A DNA stretch of 11,985 bases from an uncultured Bacteroidales bacterium (GCA_934691625.1 CAKUTA010000026.1:1-11985), one strand, 5' to 3'; shown: positions 1-8,853, numbered from the stretch's first letter. The notes: a model not told the origin generated them from the letters alone. Program-made: numbers and translations.

Positions 1-25
1 TTTTTGTATTGCTTTTTGACCCTGA

Positions 26-55
26 CAACACCGTAGGGCTAGCCCTACGGTGTTG
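26..55. repeat. Perfect 30-bp palindrome overlapping the xerD-like stop codon
   Basis: The two 15-nt arms (CAACACCGTAGGGCT and its exact reverse complement) abut with no spacer, so as RNA they would fold into a long hairpin with a few tip bases unpaired. The stop codon of the recombinase gene (45-47, minus strand) lies within the right arm. Neither strand has a clean U-tract directly after the stem: the minus strand continues TCAGGGTC, the plus strand CACTTCTATC. It is therefore not a textbook intrinsic terminator. It may instead stabilise the mRNA 3' end, be a repetitive palindromic element, or be a protein-binding site. Confidence 0.8.
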
Positions 56-980
56 CACTTCTATCTTGAATCTTCGTCGGATGATGCTCGAGGATATTCC
101 TCTGCCAGGTGGAACTGTCGATATGAGTGTATATTTCAGTCGTAAGAACGCTCTCATGGCCAAGCATTTCCTGCACCGCCCTGAGATCGGCGCCACCTTC
201 TATCAGATGAGTCGCGAAAGAGTGCCTGAAAGTATGCGGCGATATTTCCTTGTCAATGCCTGCCATAGCGGCCTGCTTCTTGACCATATTGAATATGGAG
301 ATTCTGCTGAGCCTGGCCCCAGACTTGTTCAGGAACAATATATCGTCATATTTAGGAGAGGCTGGTTCCGGCCGAACATCCAGATATGCAGTCACAGCAT
401 CCCGTGCAGGCTCGCCCATAGGCACAACCCTATCCTTATCTCCTTTACCGACTATCCTCACGAAGCCTTCATTCAGGTATATATCGGAAATCTTAACAGA
501 CGATGCCTCCGAAACGCGAAGTCCGCAGCCGTACAGCATCTCCAGGATAGCCCTGTCCCTGCGCCCTGTCCATCTGGACAGATCCACAGAGTCCATTATC
601 GCCCCGACCTCTTCTATCGAAAGTACCGCAGGAAGATAAAGTCCGAGTTTCGGAGTCTCTATCCCGTCACATGGATTGTCAGTAATCTCTCCTTCAAGCT
701 GAAGCCATCCGAAAAATGAGCGGAGAGAGCTCAGCATCCTGGCCTGAGTCCGCCTGGAAATAGAATCATCTCTCATCGACCTGGCTTCCAGATATGAAAG
801 GATGTCGTCGCGTGTCACGGACGTCGGATCCACAGCGCCCCCGTCAGCATGCTTCCCTGCGTATTCGAGCATTTCACGGATATCGGAACAGTACGACTTA
901 TAGGTATTCAAGGACATATTCCGCTCAGCGCGGAGATATGTCCTGTAACCTTTAAGATATTCATCTGTAGAATTATACAT
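45..980 (-). CDS. xerD: Site-specific tyrosine recombinase, XerD-type
   Basis: This is a 311-residue tyrosine recombinase. Members of the XerC/XerD pair resolve chromosome dimers at dif, each cutting one strand through a 3'-phosphotyrosine. Residues about 3-95 form the N-terminal SAM-like core-binding domain and 110-300 the catalytic domain. All expected catalytic residues are visible: Arg155 (CGLRVSE), Lys179 (GKGDKDR), His249 and Arg252 (HTFRHS), His275 (LGHES) and Tyr284 (IYTHI). Spacing and total length are close to E. coli XerD (298 aa), and the C-terminal HHP also matches XerD. The gene starts 8 nt after the dipeptidyl peptidase stop, so the two are probably co-transcribed. Its background composition matches its neighbours and no phage-type N-terminal domain is present, so a housekeeping XerD is likelier than a mobile-element integrase. 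The XerC/XerD distinction is inferred. Confidence 0.88.
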   Translation of the reverse strand: MYNSTDEYLKGYRTYLRAERNMSLNTYKSYCSDIREMLEYAGKHADGGAVDPTSVTRDDILSYLEARSMRDDSISRRTQARMLSSLRSFFGWLQLEGEITDNPCDGIETPKLGLYLPAVLSIEEVGAIMDSVDLSRWTGRRDRAILEMLYGCGLRVSEASSVKISDIYLNEGFVRIVGKGDKDRVVPMGEPARDAVTAYLDVRPEPASPKYDDILFLNKSGARLSRISIFNMVKKQAAMAGIDKEISPHTFRHSFATHLIEGGADLRAVQEMLGHESVLTTEIYTHIDSSTWQRNILEHHPTKIQDRSATP

Positions 981-988
981 TCAGATAG

Positions 989-2992
989 CTACAATGTGCT
1001 GTACTTATGGCAGTACTGAAGCATCTGCCCGAGGAAGTCGTCAGGATATTCCACCTTGTAGTCCACAATCTCCCCGTCTTTCTCGACAGGGATGATCTCC
1101 GGATTCACAAATCCGCCATAAGGCTTCAGTCCCAATGCTGCATAACGTTCACGCACTTCCTTGTGAAGCACAGGGTCTATGTCCACTGCATATTTCATTA
1201 TCAGAGCCTTTCCTGCCTCATAGTCCCCTTCGGACTTGATTCTCTGGATTTCAGCAAGCAGATCCCCGAAGAGTCCCCTCAAGGCTTCAAAGTCATTGAC
1301 AACGAAATAGGTCTTGCCTTCTTTCACTTTCTTCTCAATGACATTGTCCTTCATGCCATGCTCATAGCACCAGGCGGCAATAAGCTGCCGGTTCTGCATG
1401 TGAGCCTCCGTAATCTGGCGTCCTAGCTCGATACGGTTCGTCTGTACCATCAGTCCGTTACGGATATAGCCTGAATACTGCGCCTTATATGCCTCATTGT
1501 CCGGAAGGATGCCAAGCTCCACAAGTTTAGGGTCGGCAATGTAGTAAAGCCCGAAGAGGTCAGCACGTGCCTCCTCCAGTGCAGAAGCAAACTCGCCCAT
1601 GGCGGTAGCGGAAACTCCAGGGAGCAGCTGCCCGGAACCATGTCCGAGACATTCATGAAGATCTGTGTGTATCTCGTCATCGTACGCGCCATACTTCTTC
1701 GCCATGGCCTTTTCCTCGTCAGAATAAGCGAACTCCTCCAGCACAGATTTAGGCGACTCGTTGGCAGCAGCGTCATACGCATGTGTAATATTGGCGATTG
1801 TCACAGACTTGGAGCCATACTCCTTACGTATCCAGTCCGCATTAGGAAGATTGATGCCTATCGGAGTAGCAGGGTAGCAGCCACCGCCGAGACATGTAGC
1901 GTCGATAACTTTAGCAGATATTCCCTTGACGCTCTTCTTCTTGAATCTTGCGTCAACAGGTGCATGGTCTTCGAACCACTGGGCATTGGCACTCAGAAGT
2001 TCAGTACGAGCTGAAGCGGCAGAGTCCTTCACATTGACCACAGACTCCCAGTATGCCTTCCGCCCAAGAGGGTCATTGTAGTCCTCAACGAATCCGTTAG
2101 TGAAGTCCACAATTCCTAGTGTGTCAGTCACCCATGTTATATTGTACTTGTCCCATAGCTTGAGGTCTCCCGTGCGATAATATTCCTGAAGCTCGGAGAT
2201 TTCCTTCACCTGGGTGTCGTTCTCTGCTACGGCCTTGGCTTTTTCCAGCTCATCGCAGATTTTCTCCAGCGCCGGGCCATAGATTCCGCCTACTTTCCAA
2301 GCATCTTCGCGGATCTCCCCGTCAGGACCTTTCACGACCTTCGTGTTCAGGCCGTAAGAGATCGGCTCAGGGTCGTTTACATCCACGATACCGGCATAAT
2401 ATTTCTCGACCTCGTCACGCGTGACACCGTCATAAAAGTTCACTGAAGAAAGTGACACAATATCCCCGTCCTTGGAAGACGAGCGGCGCTGCGCATATAT
2501 ATCTGGAGAATATATTACAGGAAGCAGCTTTTCGCACTTGTCTCCATCTCCGCAGGCCTCCATGACAGCGCGGAAATACTCCTGGCCGCACTCAGGGAAA
2601 AACTTGTCCTCTGCATAATGATGATGGATGCCGCTGCTGAAGAACACCCGCTTCGCATATACCGTAAGCTCGCCGAACTCCTTCGTGGTGCGGTCGCCAT
2701 TATAGTTCTCCAATATATTCTGAAGGACCTTGCGGACAGCCAGGTTATCCTTGCAGTTCTGATCCCAGTAGATATCCCAGCCATATTTGGCAGCCTCGCT
2801 GAGGTGATATATATATTCCTTCTGCTTCAGGCTCAGCCTTTCCCAGCCAGGTATCTGATAGCGCATAATCTTGATATCGGCAAACTCATCGATAAGATAC
2901 TTGAAATCTGCGGATTGCTTACCGCTTTCATTGCAGGATGCCACCGCGGCGGCAGAAGCTAATGTAAGTAGCATTTTGGTCACGTTCTTCAT
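989..2992 (-). CDS. Dipeptidyl peptidase III (peptidase family M49), lipoprotein
   Basis: This 667-residue zinc exopeptidase would release dipeptides from the N-terminus of peptides. The M49 signature is HECLGH at residues 446-451 (zinc ligands His446 and His451, catalytic Glu447). A second motif, EEARAD at 473-478, supplies the third ligand (Glu474). Cysteine inside the zinc motif is, as I recall, also seen in Bacteroides DPP III, whereas the eukaryotic form is HELLGH. The N-terminus is a lipoprotein signal (MKNVTKMLLT, then VASC with Cys20), pointing to the periplasmic or outer-membrane face rather than the cytosol. The frame stays open upstream to 3532, but that would run through the divergent promoters and into the sulfatase gene. 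The MKNVTK start is preferred because it creates the signal peptide, gives family-like length and sits behind a promoter. The gene is transcribed divergently from the sulfatase and followed by xerD. Confidence 0.93.
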   Translation of the reverse strand: MKNVTKMLLTLASAAAVASCNESGKQSADFKYLIDEFADIKIMRYQIPGWERLSLKQKEYIYHLSEAAKYGWDIYWDQNCKDNLAVRKVLQNILENYNGDRTTKEFGELTVYAKRVFFSSGIHHHYAEDKFFPECGQEYFRAVMEACGDGDKCEKLLPVIYSPDIYAQRRSSSKDGDIVSLSSVNFYDGVTRDEVEKYYAGIVDVNDPEPISYGLNTKVVKGPDGEIREDAWKVGGIYGPALEKICDELEKAKAVAENDTQVKEISELQEYYRTGDLKLWDKYNITWVTDTLGIVDFTNGFVEDYNDPLGRKAYWESVVNVKDSAASARTELLSANAQWFEDHAPVDARFKKKSVKGISAKVIDATCLGGGCYPATPIGINLPNADWIRKEYGSKSVTIANITHAYDAAANESPKSVLEEFAYSDEEKAMAKKYGAYDDEIHTDLHECLGHGSGQLLPGVSATAMGEFASALEEARADLFGLYYIADPKLVELGILPDNEAYKAQYSGYIRNGLMVQTNRIELGRQITEAHMQNRQLIAAWCYEHGMKDNVIEKKVKEGKTYFVVNDFEALRGLFGDLLAEIQRIKSEGDYEAGKALIMKYAVDIDPVLHKEVRERYAALGLKPYGGFVNPEIIPVEKDGEIVDYKVEYPDDFLGQMLQYCHKYSTL

Positions 2993-3012
2993 ATTGTCTT
3001 TTTTATTCCGGA

Positions 3013-3041
3013 CAAATTTAGCCTTTTTTACCGAATTCCAA
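3013..3041 (-). promoter_or_regulatory. Bacteroidota-type promoter of the dipeptidyl peptidase-xerD unit
   Basis: On the minus strand there is TTG(G) at 3038-3041, then 18 nt, then TAAATTTG at 3013-3020. This matches the Bacteroides -33/-7 pattern (TTTG, about 19 nt, TAnnTTTG). It would start RNA roughly 15 nt before the ATG at 2992. No strong Shine-Dalgarno sequence is seen, which is normal for this phylum. Confidence 0.6.
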
Positions 3042-3064
3042 TGCTGCAATACGAGGCAGCCGGT

Positions 3065-3095
3065 TTTGTTTTGCAAGTAAATATATATAACTTTG
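3065..3095 (+). promoter_or_regulatory. Bacteroidota-type promoter of the sulfatase gene
   Basis: TTTG at 3065-3068, exactly 19 nt, then TAACTTTG at 3088-3095: an excellent match to the Bacteroides consensus. The start codon lies about 38 nt downstream. It sits back to back with the minus-strand promoter at 3013-3041, so the 141-bp intergenic space is a compact divergent control region. Confidence 0.78.
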
Positions 3096-3133
3096 AAAGT
3101 CATATTGGATAATTTCGAAACCAAAATCAGAAA

Positions 3134-4684
3134 ATGATGAAGAATAAAGCTCTTATCGGACTCGCCGCCATACCGGTGGCTGCCGGAGCATGTGCAAATG
3201 CCAGGCAGGAAGTCCAGAAACCTAATGTATTGCTGATCATCGCAGATGACCTGGGAATAGGTGATGTCGGCGCCTATGGATACGGTTCCATACCCACTCC
3301 TCATCTCGACTCCCTCGCGGCAGAAGGCGTAAGGTTCAACAATGCCTACGCCACATCTGCGACATCCACGCCAAGCCGGTACGGCATTCTTACCGGAGAA
3401 TACCCATGGAGGAACAAGGATGCGAAAATACTTCCTGGAGATGCTCCTCTGCTTATCCGCCCTGAAATGGCGACATTGCCGAAGATGATGCAGGCAAACG
3501 GATACCAGACCGGAGCTATCGGCAAATGGCATCTCGGCATGGGAGACGGCAATGTGGACTGGAACAAGCAGATCAGCCCATGCGCAAATGATATCGGCTT
3601 CGACTATTCATGCCTGATCGCTGCGACCAACGACAGAGTTCCTACTGTATATGTGGAGAACGGGCTTGTCGAAGGGCTCGATCCAGACGACCCTATCGAA
3701 GTCAGCTATGAGCATAATTTCCCTGGGGAGCCGGATGGAAAGAAGGATTTTGACAAGATAAGGATGATGTGGGATCATCACCACAATGAGGCTATCATCA
3801 ACGGAATACCGCGTATCGGCTACATGAAGGGCGGCGAGAAGGCACGCTGGGTGGATGAGGACATGGCTGATTACTTCGTCGGAAAGGTCAAGAAGTATAT
3901 TGACAATCTCGACAGGAGCAAGCCGTTCTTCCTGTACTACGGACTTCATCAGCCGCATGTGCCGCGCACTCCGAACCAGAGGTTTGTAGGAAGCACCAAT
4001 CTCGGGCCACGCGGGGATGCTGTCGTGGAGGCAGACTGGTGCGTAGGCGAAGTGCTGTCATATCTCGATTCAGCGGGTGTCCTGGACAACACCATCGTAA
4101 TCTTCACATCAGACAACGGGCCTGTCCTTCAGGACGGATACGTGGACGGCGCATACGAGCACAAGGCAGACCATGATGCCTACGGAAAGCTCCGCGGAGG
4201 CAAATACAGCCTGTATGACGGAGGTGCTCACGTCCCGATGTTTGTCTATTGGAAAGGACACACCACGCCTGGAACCGTCTCCGACGAGCTTGTCTCCCAG
4301 CTGGACTACTATACTTCTCTGGCGTCCCTGATCGGAGCTGAAGTACCGGACAGCCTTGACTCAAGGAACTATATGGATGCCTTCCTCGGAAAGGGCCAAG
4401 GCCGTGAGTCACTGATAGTGGAGGCAAAAAGCCGCCTTGCAATCAGACGTGGAGACTACATCATGCTTCCGCCTTACTATGGCCCTGCTTACCGCAAGAC
4501 AAAGAAGGTTGATCTGGGCAATGTGCCTGACTATGAACTGTTCTATGTGAAGGACGACCGCGGTCAGGAGCACAATATTGCAGCCGAGAAGTCGGAGATC
4601 CTGGAACAGATGAAGAAAGAGTTCCACGACTATGTTGGCAGCTACTACGATATCGACATCACCGAGAAACTGAAGAATTATTAG
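3134..4684 (+). CDS. Secreted sulfatase, serine-type (formylglycine sulfatase family S1)
   Basis: This 516-residue alkaline-phosphatase-fold sulfatase would hydrolyse sulfate esters, probably from host or dietary glycans. The maturation motif is STPSRYGILTG at 78-88: Ser78 in place of Cys marks the class converted to formylglycine by the radical-SAM enzyme anSME, which is not in this window. Other active-site signatures are ADDLG with Asp38/Asp39 (calcium ligands), GKWHLG with Lys131 and His133, HQPHVP with His272, and SDNGP with Asp327/Asn328. The N-terminus has a signal sequence ending near AAGAC (Cys20). The lipobox is weak, so it may be cleaved by signal peptidase I or II. ATG codons at 3134 and 3137 are both usable. 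Length and motif order suggest an intact enzyme. The sugar substrate cannot be read from the sequence. It has its own promoter and terminator and no SusC/D pair nearby. Confidence 0.93.
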   Translation: MMKNKALIGLAAIPVAAGACANARQEVQKPNVLLIIADDLGIGDVGAYGYGSIPTPHLDSLAAEGVRFNNAYATSATSTPSRYGILTGEYPWRNKDAKILPGDAPLLIRPEMATLPKMMQANGYQTGAIGKWHLGMGDGNVDWNKQISPCANDIGFDYSCLIAATNDRVPTVYVENGLVEGLDPDDPIEVSYEHNFPGEPDGKKDFDKIRMMWDHHHNEAIINGIPRIGYMKGGEKARWVDEDMADYFVGKVKKYIDNLDRSKPFFLYYGLHQPHVPRTPNQRFVGSTNLGPRGDAVVEADWCVGEVLSYLDSAGVLDNTIVIFTSDNGPVLQDGYVDGAYEHKADHDAYGKLRGGKYSLYDGGAHVPMFVYWKGHTTPGTVSDELVSQLDYYTSLASLIGAEVPDSLDSRNYMDAFLGKGQGRESLIVEAKSRLAIRRGDYIMLPPYYGPAYRKTKKVDLGNVPDYELFYVKDDRGQEHNIAAEKSEILEQMKKEFHDYVGSYYDIDITEKLKNY

Positions 4685-4700
4685 AATATCACAAAACAAG

Positions 4701-4737
4701 AGAGAGGGCGACCGGAAAAATCGCCCTCTCTTTTTTT
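4701..4737 (+). terminator. Intrinsic terminator after the sulfatase, possibly bidirectional
   Basis: An 11-bp perfect stem (AGAGAGGGCGA with TCGCCCTCTCT) encloses a 9-nt loop and runs directly into seven T. It starts 16 nt after the sulfatase stop. On the opposite strand the stem is followed by CTTGTTTTGT, a weaker U-rich tract. The convergent operon ending at 4741 may therefore use the same hairpin. Confidence 0.93.
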
Positions 4738-4740
4738 ATG

Positions 4741-7128
4741 CTACTGCACGCTCCACATAAAGACTCCATCTTCATAGTCCTTCGTCCTGAGCGGCTCAAA
4801 GGTCGTCCTCGGAGAAGAGAACACATGTTTCCTTACAGGGCGGAACCACTCCGCCTTGACATACAGGATCTGCTTCGTATATGGCTCAACAACAGGGAGA
4901 AATCCCCACATTCCGCCGACACGCGGCCCTGTCACCCAGACTCGTTCACCTGGAGAGATGAACTGGAATGTGGACATTCCATCTTTCGGTGCCAGGTATA
5001 TGTATCCGGAATAAGACCTGCCGCTGCCTTCGCCCCATGACCTGGCCTGATACCAGCCAAGCTGATGCGCATGCGTACATCTCTCCGCCACGTCGATTGC
5101 TTTCTCTATAGAGCAGACTGCATCAGGCTCCATCATGGTCGCGGAAGTTCCCTTCATGAGTCCAAGCGCATCCATGAATGCCATAGCATCCTCAGCCCAT
5201 GGGGCGATCCTGCCCCTATCAGAATAGACGCCCAGCCCGGAATTATATTCCGAATAAGAATATATGCCTGCACTTTCTATATACATCAACGTCTTATAGA
5301 GCATTGCAGCTACATCCTGGCGTGTCGCCTGCGCCGTTTTCGCCTCTGTTTCAGAAAGAGCGAAGCGACCTTCCAGAAGCCCCATGACGGCGGCCTTGGC
5401 AGAATATCCATCAGAATAGGCAGCCTGCTTCTTGTCAAGCTTGATCTCCGCGCCGGATAATTCTTCTGCAAGGCGCACAGCCAAGGACCTAAGCATCAGG
5501 TGGCTGACAGGCTTCATATAGTCATTCCCCAGGACAGCATCCTCCAGCAGGTCATCATTCAGAGCAAGGTTCACGCTGCTCTGGAACTCCTTGCTCATCT
5601 TCGCCTCCGACTTGTATGGCAATGCAAACATACCAGGAGAAGCTGTAGTCCTAAGCAGGGCATCCGACTCTGCCTGGGCCGCAATTGACGCCATGACTTT
5701 CCTATACTGGTCATACGTGGCCTCATTCCCGCTCACTTTCCATTCAGCCTGCGTGATGTGCCTCTGGTCATAGCCGTAAGAGCTGCCACACCAGATACAG
5801 CTGTACCACCACACATGCTGTCCTGCGGCATTGACTCCGATATAGGCCTGATCATCCGCCAGTGGCAGGTCATATTCGTGCACAGGAGCCCAATACGGTA
5901 TAGGCTGGCTGAATGTGTGCCGGTCATCATGCTCGCATTTTCCGCAGAACCTGCAGGAATAATAATACTGGCCACGGCCCGAGCATGTCTCGTATCTGCA
6001 GACCCTGTCAGCAGCGGCAATCTTGTCAGTAAAGACATGGTCCACACAGAATGGCCGGGCTGATTCAGCACCGGCTTTCTGTGCCGCATAGACATCTCCA
6101 GAGTATGTCTTTATCGTAAACAATACGTGATGATCCCATGTAGGCCTGCTGAAGAGCACATTCACGCCTGCCACCGCAGATTCAGGAATGAACAATGTTG
6201 CCCTCCCTGAATGGAAAAGCATGCTGTAATAGGGATAATATATATGGCTGTCATATTCCAGGTGCCCCTGGGTAGCGCCGCGGATTGTCTGAATGAAAGC
6301 GACAGCATCCACCTTGTCGCTAATCCACACTTCCCGGATATTGTATGTCCCCTGGATAGTGTTGTTCACGTCAGATGCTGTCTGCAGGTATATATCCTTA
6401 TTTGACGTATCTACAATCAGCCTGGTCACAAGCATGCATTTCTGCCCGGCAAACTCACTGCGCATGGGCAGATCTGCATAAAATGCTGGATGATATGAAT
6501 CATTGATGGTTATGACATCATACGGATTGGTGTCAGGACACATCAGGTCTGCGTCTGTAACAGAATACGCCTTCTGCGAGCCCCGATACACGCTCTTGTT
6601 CAGTTCATAATCCGCAGTCTTCCTCTGCGCCACTTCCCTTTCCGAGCCTGCACCTCCTCCACCTACTGCCATCATCACCTCCACATTTATGCAATAAGGC
6701 GTGCTGTCAAGCACTTTAGCTGCCATCCCATTGACATTGACCTTTATTCTGGACCCGTCAATATAATAGTCGTTCCCGGTGAATACATAGTCCGTATCAT
6801 ATCCGCTTTCAGGGTTGATCAGAAACTGGATATGCGTCCTATATTTGAATCCGTCACGGAAAAGCATGTCCCCGTCATCCTTTTCCGTGAAGTCACCGAT
6901 CCAGTCTATCTCCATAATAGAGATATCTCCGGTAGCCGCGAGGTCGCCGAATTCAGTTTTTGCAGATGTAAGCTGCCATTCCAGGGCATCGAACAGGGAC
7001 ATTCCTGGCGACGGTACCGGAACTGTAAGTTCAACCGACTTGATTTTAGGTTTCGTCTGAGCCTGCAAGGCAATCGGCATCAGCAACACCGCCACCACCG
7101 AAAGCATGAAGATAATTCCTCTGTTCAT
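4741..7128 (-). CDS. Large secreted protein with paired CxxC modules and three SLH repeats
   Basis: This is a 795-residue protein with an N-terminal signal peptide (hydrophobic 5-21, likely cut after LQAQ). Residues 25-345 show no family I recognise. Residues 377-460 hold a duplicated cysteine module: C377, C382, C392-x2-C395 and C444-x2-C447, each CxxCG followed by a D-x-RH stretch, possibly zinc-binding. Residues about 515-560, 569-617 and 634-686 read as three successive S-layer-homology repeats. The third is clearest, with YSDRGRIAPWAEDA and LGLMKG. A 110-residue aromatic tail follows (GYIYLAPKDG, GERVWVTGP). SLH domains classically bind pyruvylated wall polymers of Gram-positive bacteria, so the ligand here is unclear. 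The start codon lies 9 nt after the stop of the LRR gene, implying one mRNA and perhaps a joint envelope role. Function is unknown; the SLH and cysteine assignments are from pattern recognition. Confidence 0.85.
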   Translation of the reverse strand: MNRGIIFMLSVVAVLLMPIALQAQTKPKIKSVELTVPVPSPGMSLFDALEWQLTSAKTEFGDLAATGDISIMEIDWIGDFTEKDDGDMLFRDGFKYRTHIQFLINPESGYDTDYVFTGNDYYIDGSRIKVNVNGMAAKVLDSTPYCINVEVMMAVGGGGAGSEREVAQRKTADYELNKSVYRGSQKAYSVTDADLMCPDTNPYDVITINDSYHPAFYADLPMRSEFAGQKCMLVTRLIVDTSNKDIYLQTASDVNNTIQGTYNIREVWISDKVDAVAFIQTIRGATQGHLEYDSHIYYPYYSMLFHSGRATLFIPESAVAGVNVLFSRPTWDHHVLFTIKTYSGDVYAAQKAGAESARPFCVDHVFTDKIAAADRVCRYETCSGRGQYYYSCRFCGKCEHDDRHTFSQPIPYWAPVHEYDLPLADDQAYIGVNAAGQHVWWYSCIWCGSSYGYDQRHITQAEWKVSGNEATYDQYRKVMASIAAQAESDALLRTTASPGMFALPYKSEAKMSKEFQSSVNLALNDDLLEDAVLGNDYMKPVSHLMLRSLAVRLAEELSGAEIKLDKKQAAYSDGYSAKAAVMGLLEGRFALSETEAKTAQATRQDVAAMLYKTLMYIESAGIYSYSEYNSGLGVYSDRGRIAPWAEDAMAFMDALGLMKGTSATMMEPDAVCSIEKAIDVAERCTHAHQLGWYQARSWGEGSGRSYSGYIYLAPKDGMSTFQFISPGERVWVTGPRVGGMWGFLPVVEPYTKQILYVKAEWFRPVRKHVFSSPRTTFEPLRTKDYEDGVFMWSVQ

Positions 7129-7137
7129 AGCACGATG

Positions 7138-8790
7138 CTATTTTCCTTCAACGAATATGAAACCTTCAGGTATCACATATTTGTTATCGACATATTTCAC
7201 CAGGAGAAGAGGGCATTCCATAAAATGCTCATAGGTTTCAGTGATGAAGTCGTCCTTAAGTCTTGCGTTCAGTTTCACGGTCATCAGGCTTTTGCAATCG
7301 GAGAAGCAGAAATCGTCGAACTCGGTAACATTGGACAAGTCCAGCGATGTAACTCCGCAGTCAGAGAATGCACAGGAGCCTACCTTGACGACGCTTGCAG
7401 GAATATCTATGCTCTTGAGATTTATGCATCCTTCAAACATTGACTTGGGAATCTCCTTCAGATTTTCCGGCAGCTTGACGTCAGTAAGGCTGGAGCATCC
7501 GTTGAACATATCATAACTTATTGTTTCCTTGATTCTGCGTGGCAGCACTATGCTGGTCAGTGCGGTGCAATTCTGGAAGCAGCCGCCTATCTCATCAATG
7601 CTGTCCCCCTCGAAAACGACTTTCGTCAGGTTCTTGCAGCCGAAGAAAGCCGAGCCCTGCAGTTTCTTCACAGATGCAGGAATAACGATCTCCTTGATCG
7701 GAGTATCACGGAATGCTGAATTAGAGATCTCCGTGAGCGTGTTCGGGAGTGTCACAGACTTGATCTGCCTGCCCGAGAATATGTCTCCCCGCATTGACCT
7801 TACAGGATAGCTTTTCCCTTTATAATATATGTATCCGGGGATGACCATATCCTTTCCGGAGACAGCCGTCTCGACAGATTCAGAGGCAAATGCCCAGCCG
7901 CCGCTTCCGTTATTGGAATTATGCAGAACATACTCAACGCCATCAACATCCACCGTAGCGCCGGCCTGGACTTCACTCAGGACTTTACCCGTCTGCCCAG
8001 GGACGGAAGTAGTCACGCCTTTCTTCACCGGATGCGGGTCCCATTTTGTCCACTCGGCCTTAGCGGCATTCTCATATCCACCATGAGCCTGGAAATAAGC
8101 CTTCGTCTCATCCTCTATGAACTTGTCTTTCAATGTAAAGAGAGGTGCCAGCGATGAGCGTATGACGGTCTTGTACTCCCTGCTGTCCAGAATGGCTGCA
8201 ATCTTGTCATGCCATCCGTCTATGACCCATTGCGGCGAGTCCGAGCCATATTCACTTTTCGCCTCATTGTACGCCTCCACCAGTTTGTTCAACGCATTCG
8301 CCCGTGCCCAAAGTTCATCCAAGGTATTGTGATAGCGATGATCAGCCGGTGTCAATGCTTCAATATACCCGTCCGCCTTGCAATCATCAAGAAGCAGGAA
8401 CTCATCGACAAGACTCCGGTTGTCAAGCTTATACAGGTAAGGCATCTTTTCCACCCAATCGACTTGCTTAGGGGCATCCCTAGGTGGCATCACCGGCTTT
8501 ACTGACAGGACTCCATACTCAGCATTTACCGGATAGCCGAGAGGCACAAATAGCGCAGTATGCTGGTCAGGGAGATTAACAGCCGGTTCCTCACCGTTCT
8601 CCTGTACAGCTGTCTTTGCAGTGGCTGCTTTCGTGGTGCCAGCCCCTGGCTGCTCCGGTTCCTTCTTTTCAATCTGCTTTCCGACTTGTTTTACGAATTG
8701 TTTCAGGCCGTCCTTGAAAGACTGCGCCCCGGCATCCTGAACGCCCACCATACAGGCCAGGCCTAGGACTAGAATTACTCGATTATACAT
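7138..8790 (-). CDS. Secreted BspA-like leucine-rich-repeat (LRR_5) protein
   Basis: This 550-residue protein begins with a signal peptide (MYNRVILVLG onward, likely cut after DAGA at 19-22). A basic helix and a Lys/Thr/Ala linker (24-70) and a mainly helical domain (about 115-250) follow. The C-terminal 320-527 holds about eight LRR_5 repeats of roughly 23 residues, with pattern L-x-x-h-x-L/I-P-x-x-h-x-x-I-x-x-x-x-F-x-x-C. They start with the usual lead-in (YIYYKGKSYPVRSM). Examples are IKEIVIPASVKKLQGSAFFG and LKSIDIPASVVKVGSCAF. This architecture is typical of BspA-like surface proteins of Bacteroidota, many of which mediate adhesion. Adhesion here is inference. No type IX secretion C-terminal domain is evident. 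It is the first gene of the operon, promoter at 8854-8884, followed 9 nt later by the SLH protein. Confidence 0.9.
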   Translation of the reverse strand: MYNRVILVLGLACMVGVQDAGAQSFKDGLKQFVKQVGKQIEKKEPEQPGAGTTKAATAKTAVQENGEEPAVNLPDQHTALFVPLGYPVNAEYGVLSVKPVMPPRDAPKQVDWVEKMPYLYKLDNRSLVDEFLLLDDCKADGYIEALTPADHRYHNTLDELWARANALNKLVEAYNEAKSEYGSDSPQWVIDGWHDKIAAILDSREYKTVIRSSLAPLFTLKDKFIEDETKAYFQAHGGYENAAKAEWTKWDPHPVKKGVTTSVPGQTGKVLSEVQAGATVDVDGVEYVLHNSNNGSGGWAFASESVETAVSGKDMVIPGYIYYKGKSYPVRSMRGDIFSGRQIKSVTLPNTLTEISNSAFRDTPIKEIVIPASVKKLQGSAFFGCKNLTKVVFEGDSIDEIGGCFQNCTALTSIVLPRRIKETISYDMFNGCSSLTDVKLPENLKEIPKSMFEGCINLKSIDIPASVVKVGSCAFSDCGVTSLDLSNVTEFDDFCFSDCKSLMTVKLNARLKDDFITETYEHFMECPLLLVKYVDNKYVIPEGFIFVEGK

Positions 8791-8853
8791 ACTATTGGTT
8801 TTAAATTTTCCCGGCTGCTCTTACGCCAGGCGAACCACTATGTGATTATGCCT

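Noticed and set aside
9..719. 236-codon plus-strand frame
   Set aside because: It is antisense to the xerD-like gene, whose catalytic residues are all in place.
1007..1426. Plus-strand open frame within the peptidase gene
   Set aside because: Shadow frame antisense to conserved M49 coding sequence; no recognisable product.
2993..3532. N-terminal extension of the dipeptidyl peptidase frame up to 3532
   Set aside because: It would overlap the divergent promoters and the sulfatase start. The start at 2992 creates the lipoprotein signal and family-like length.
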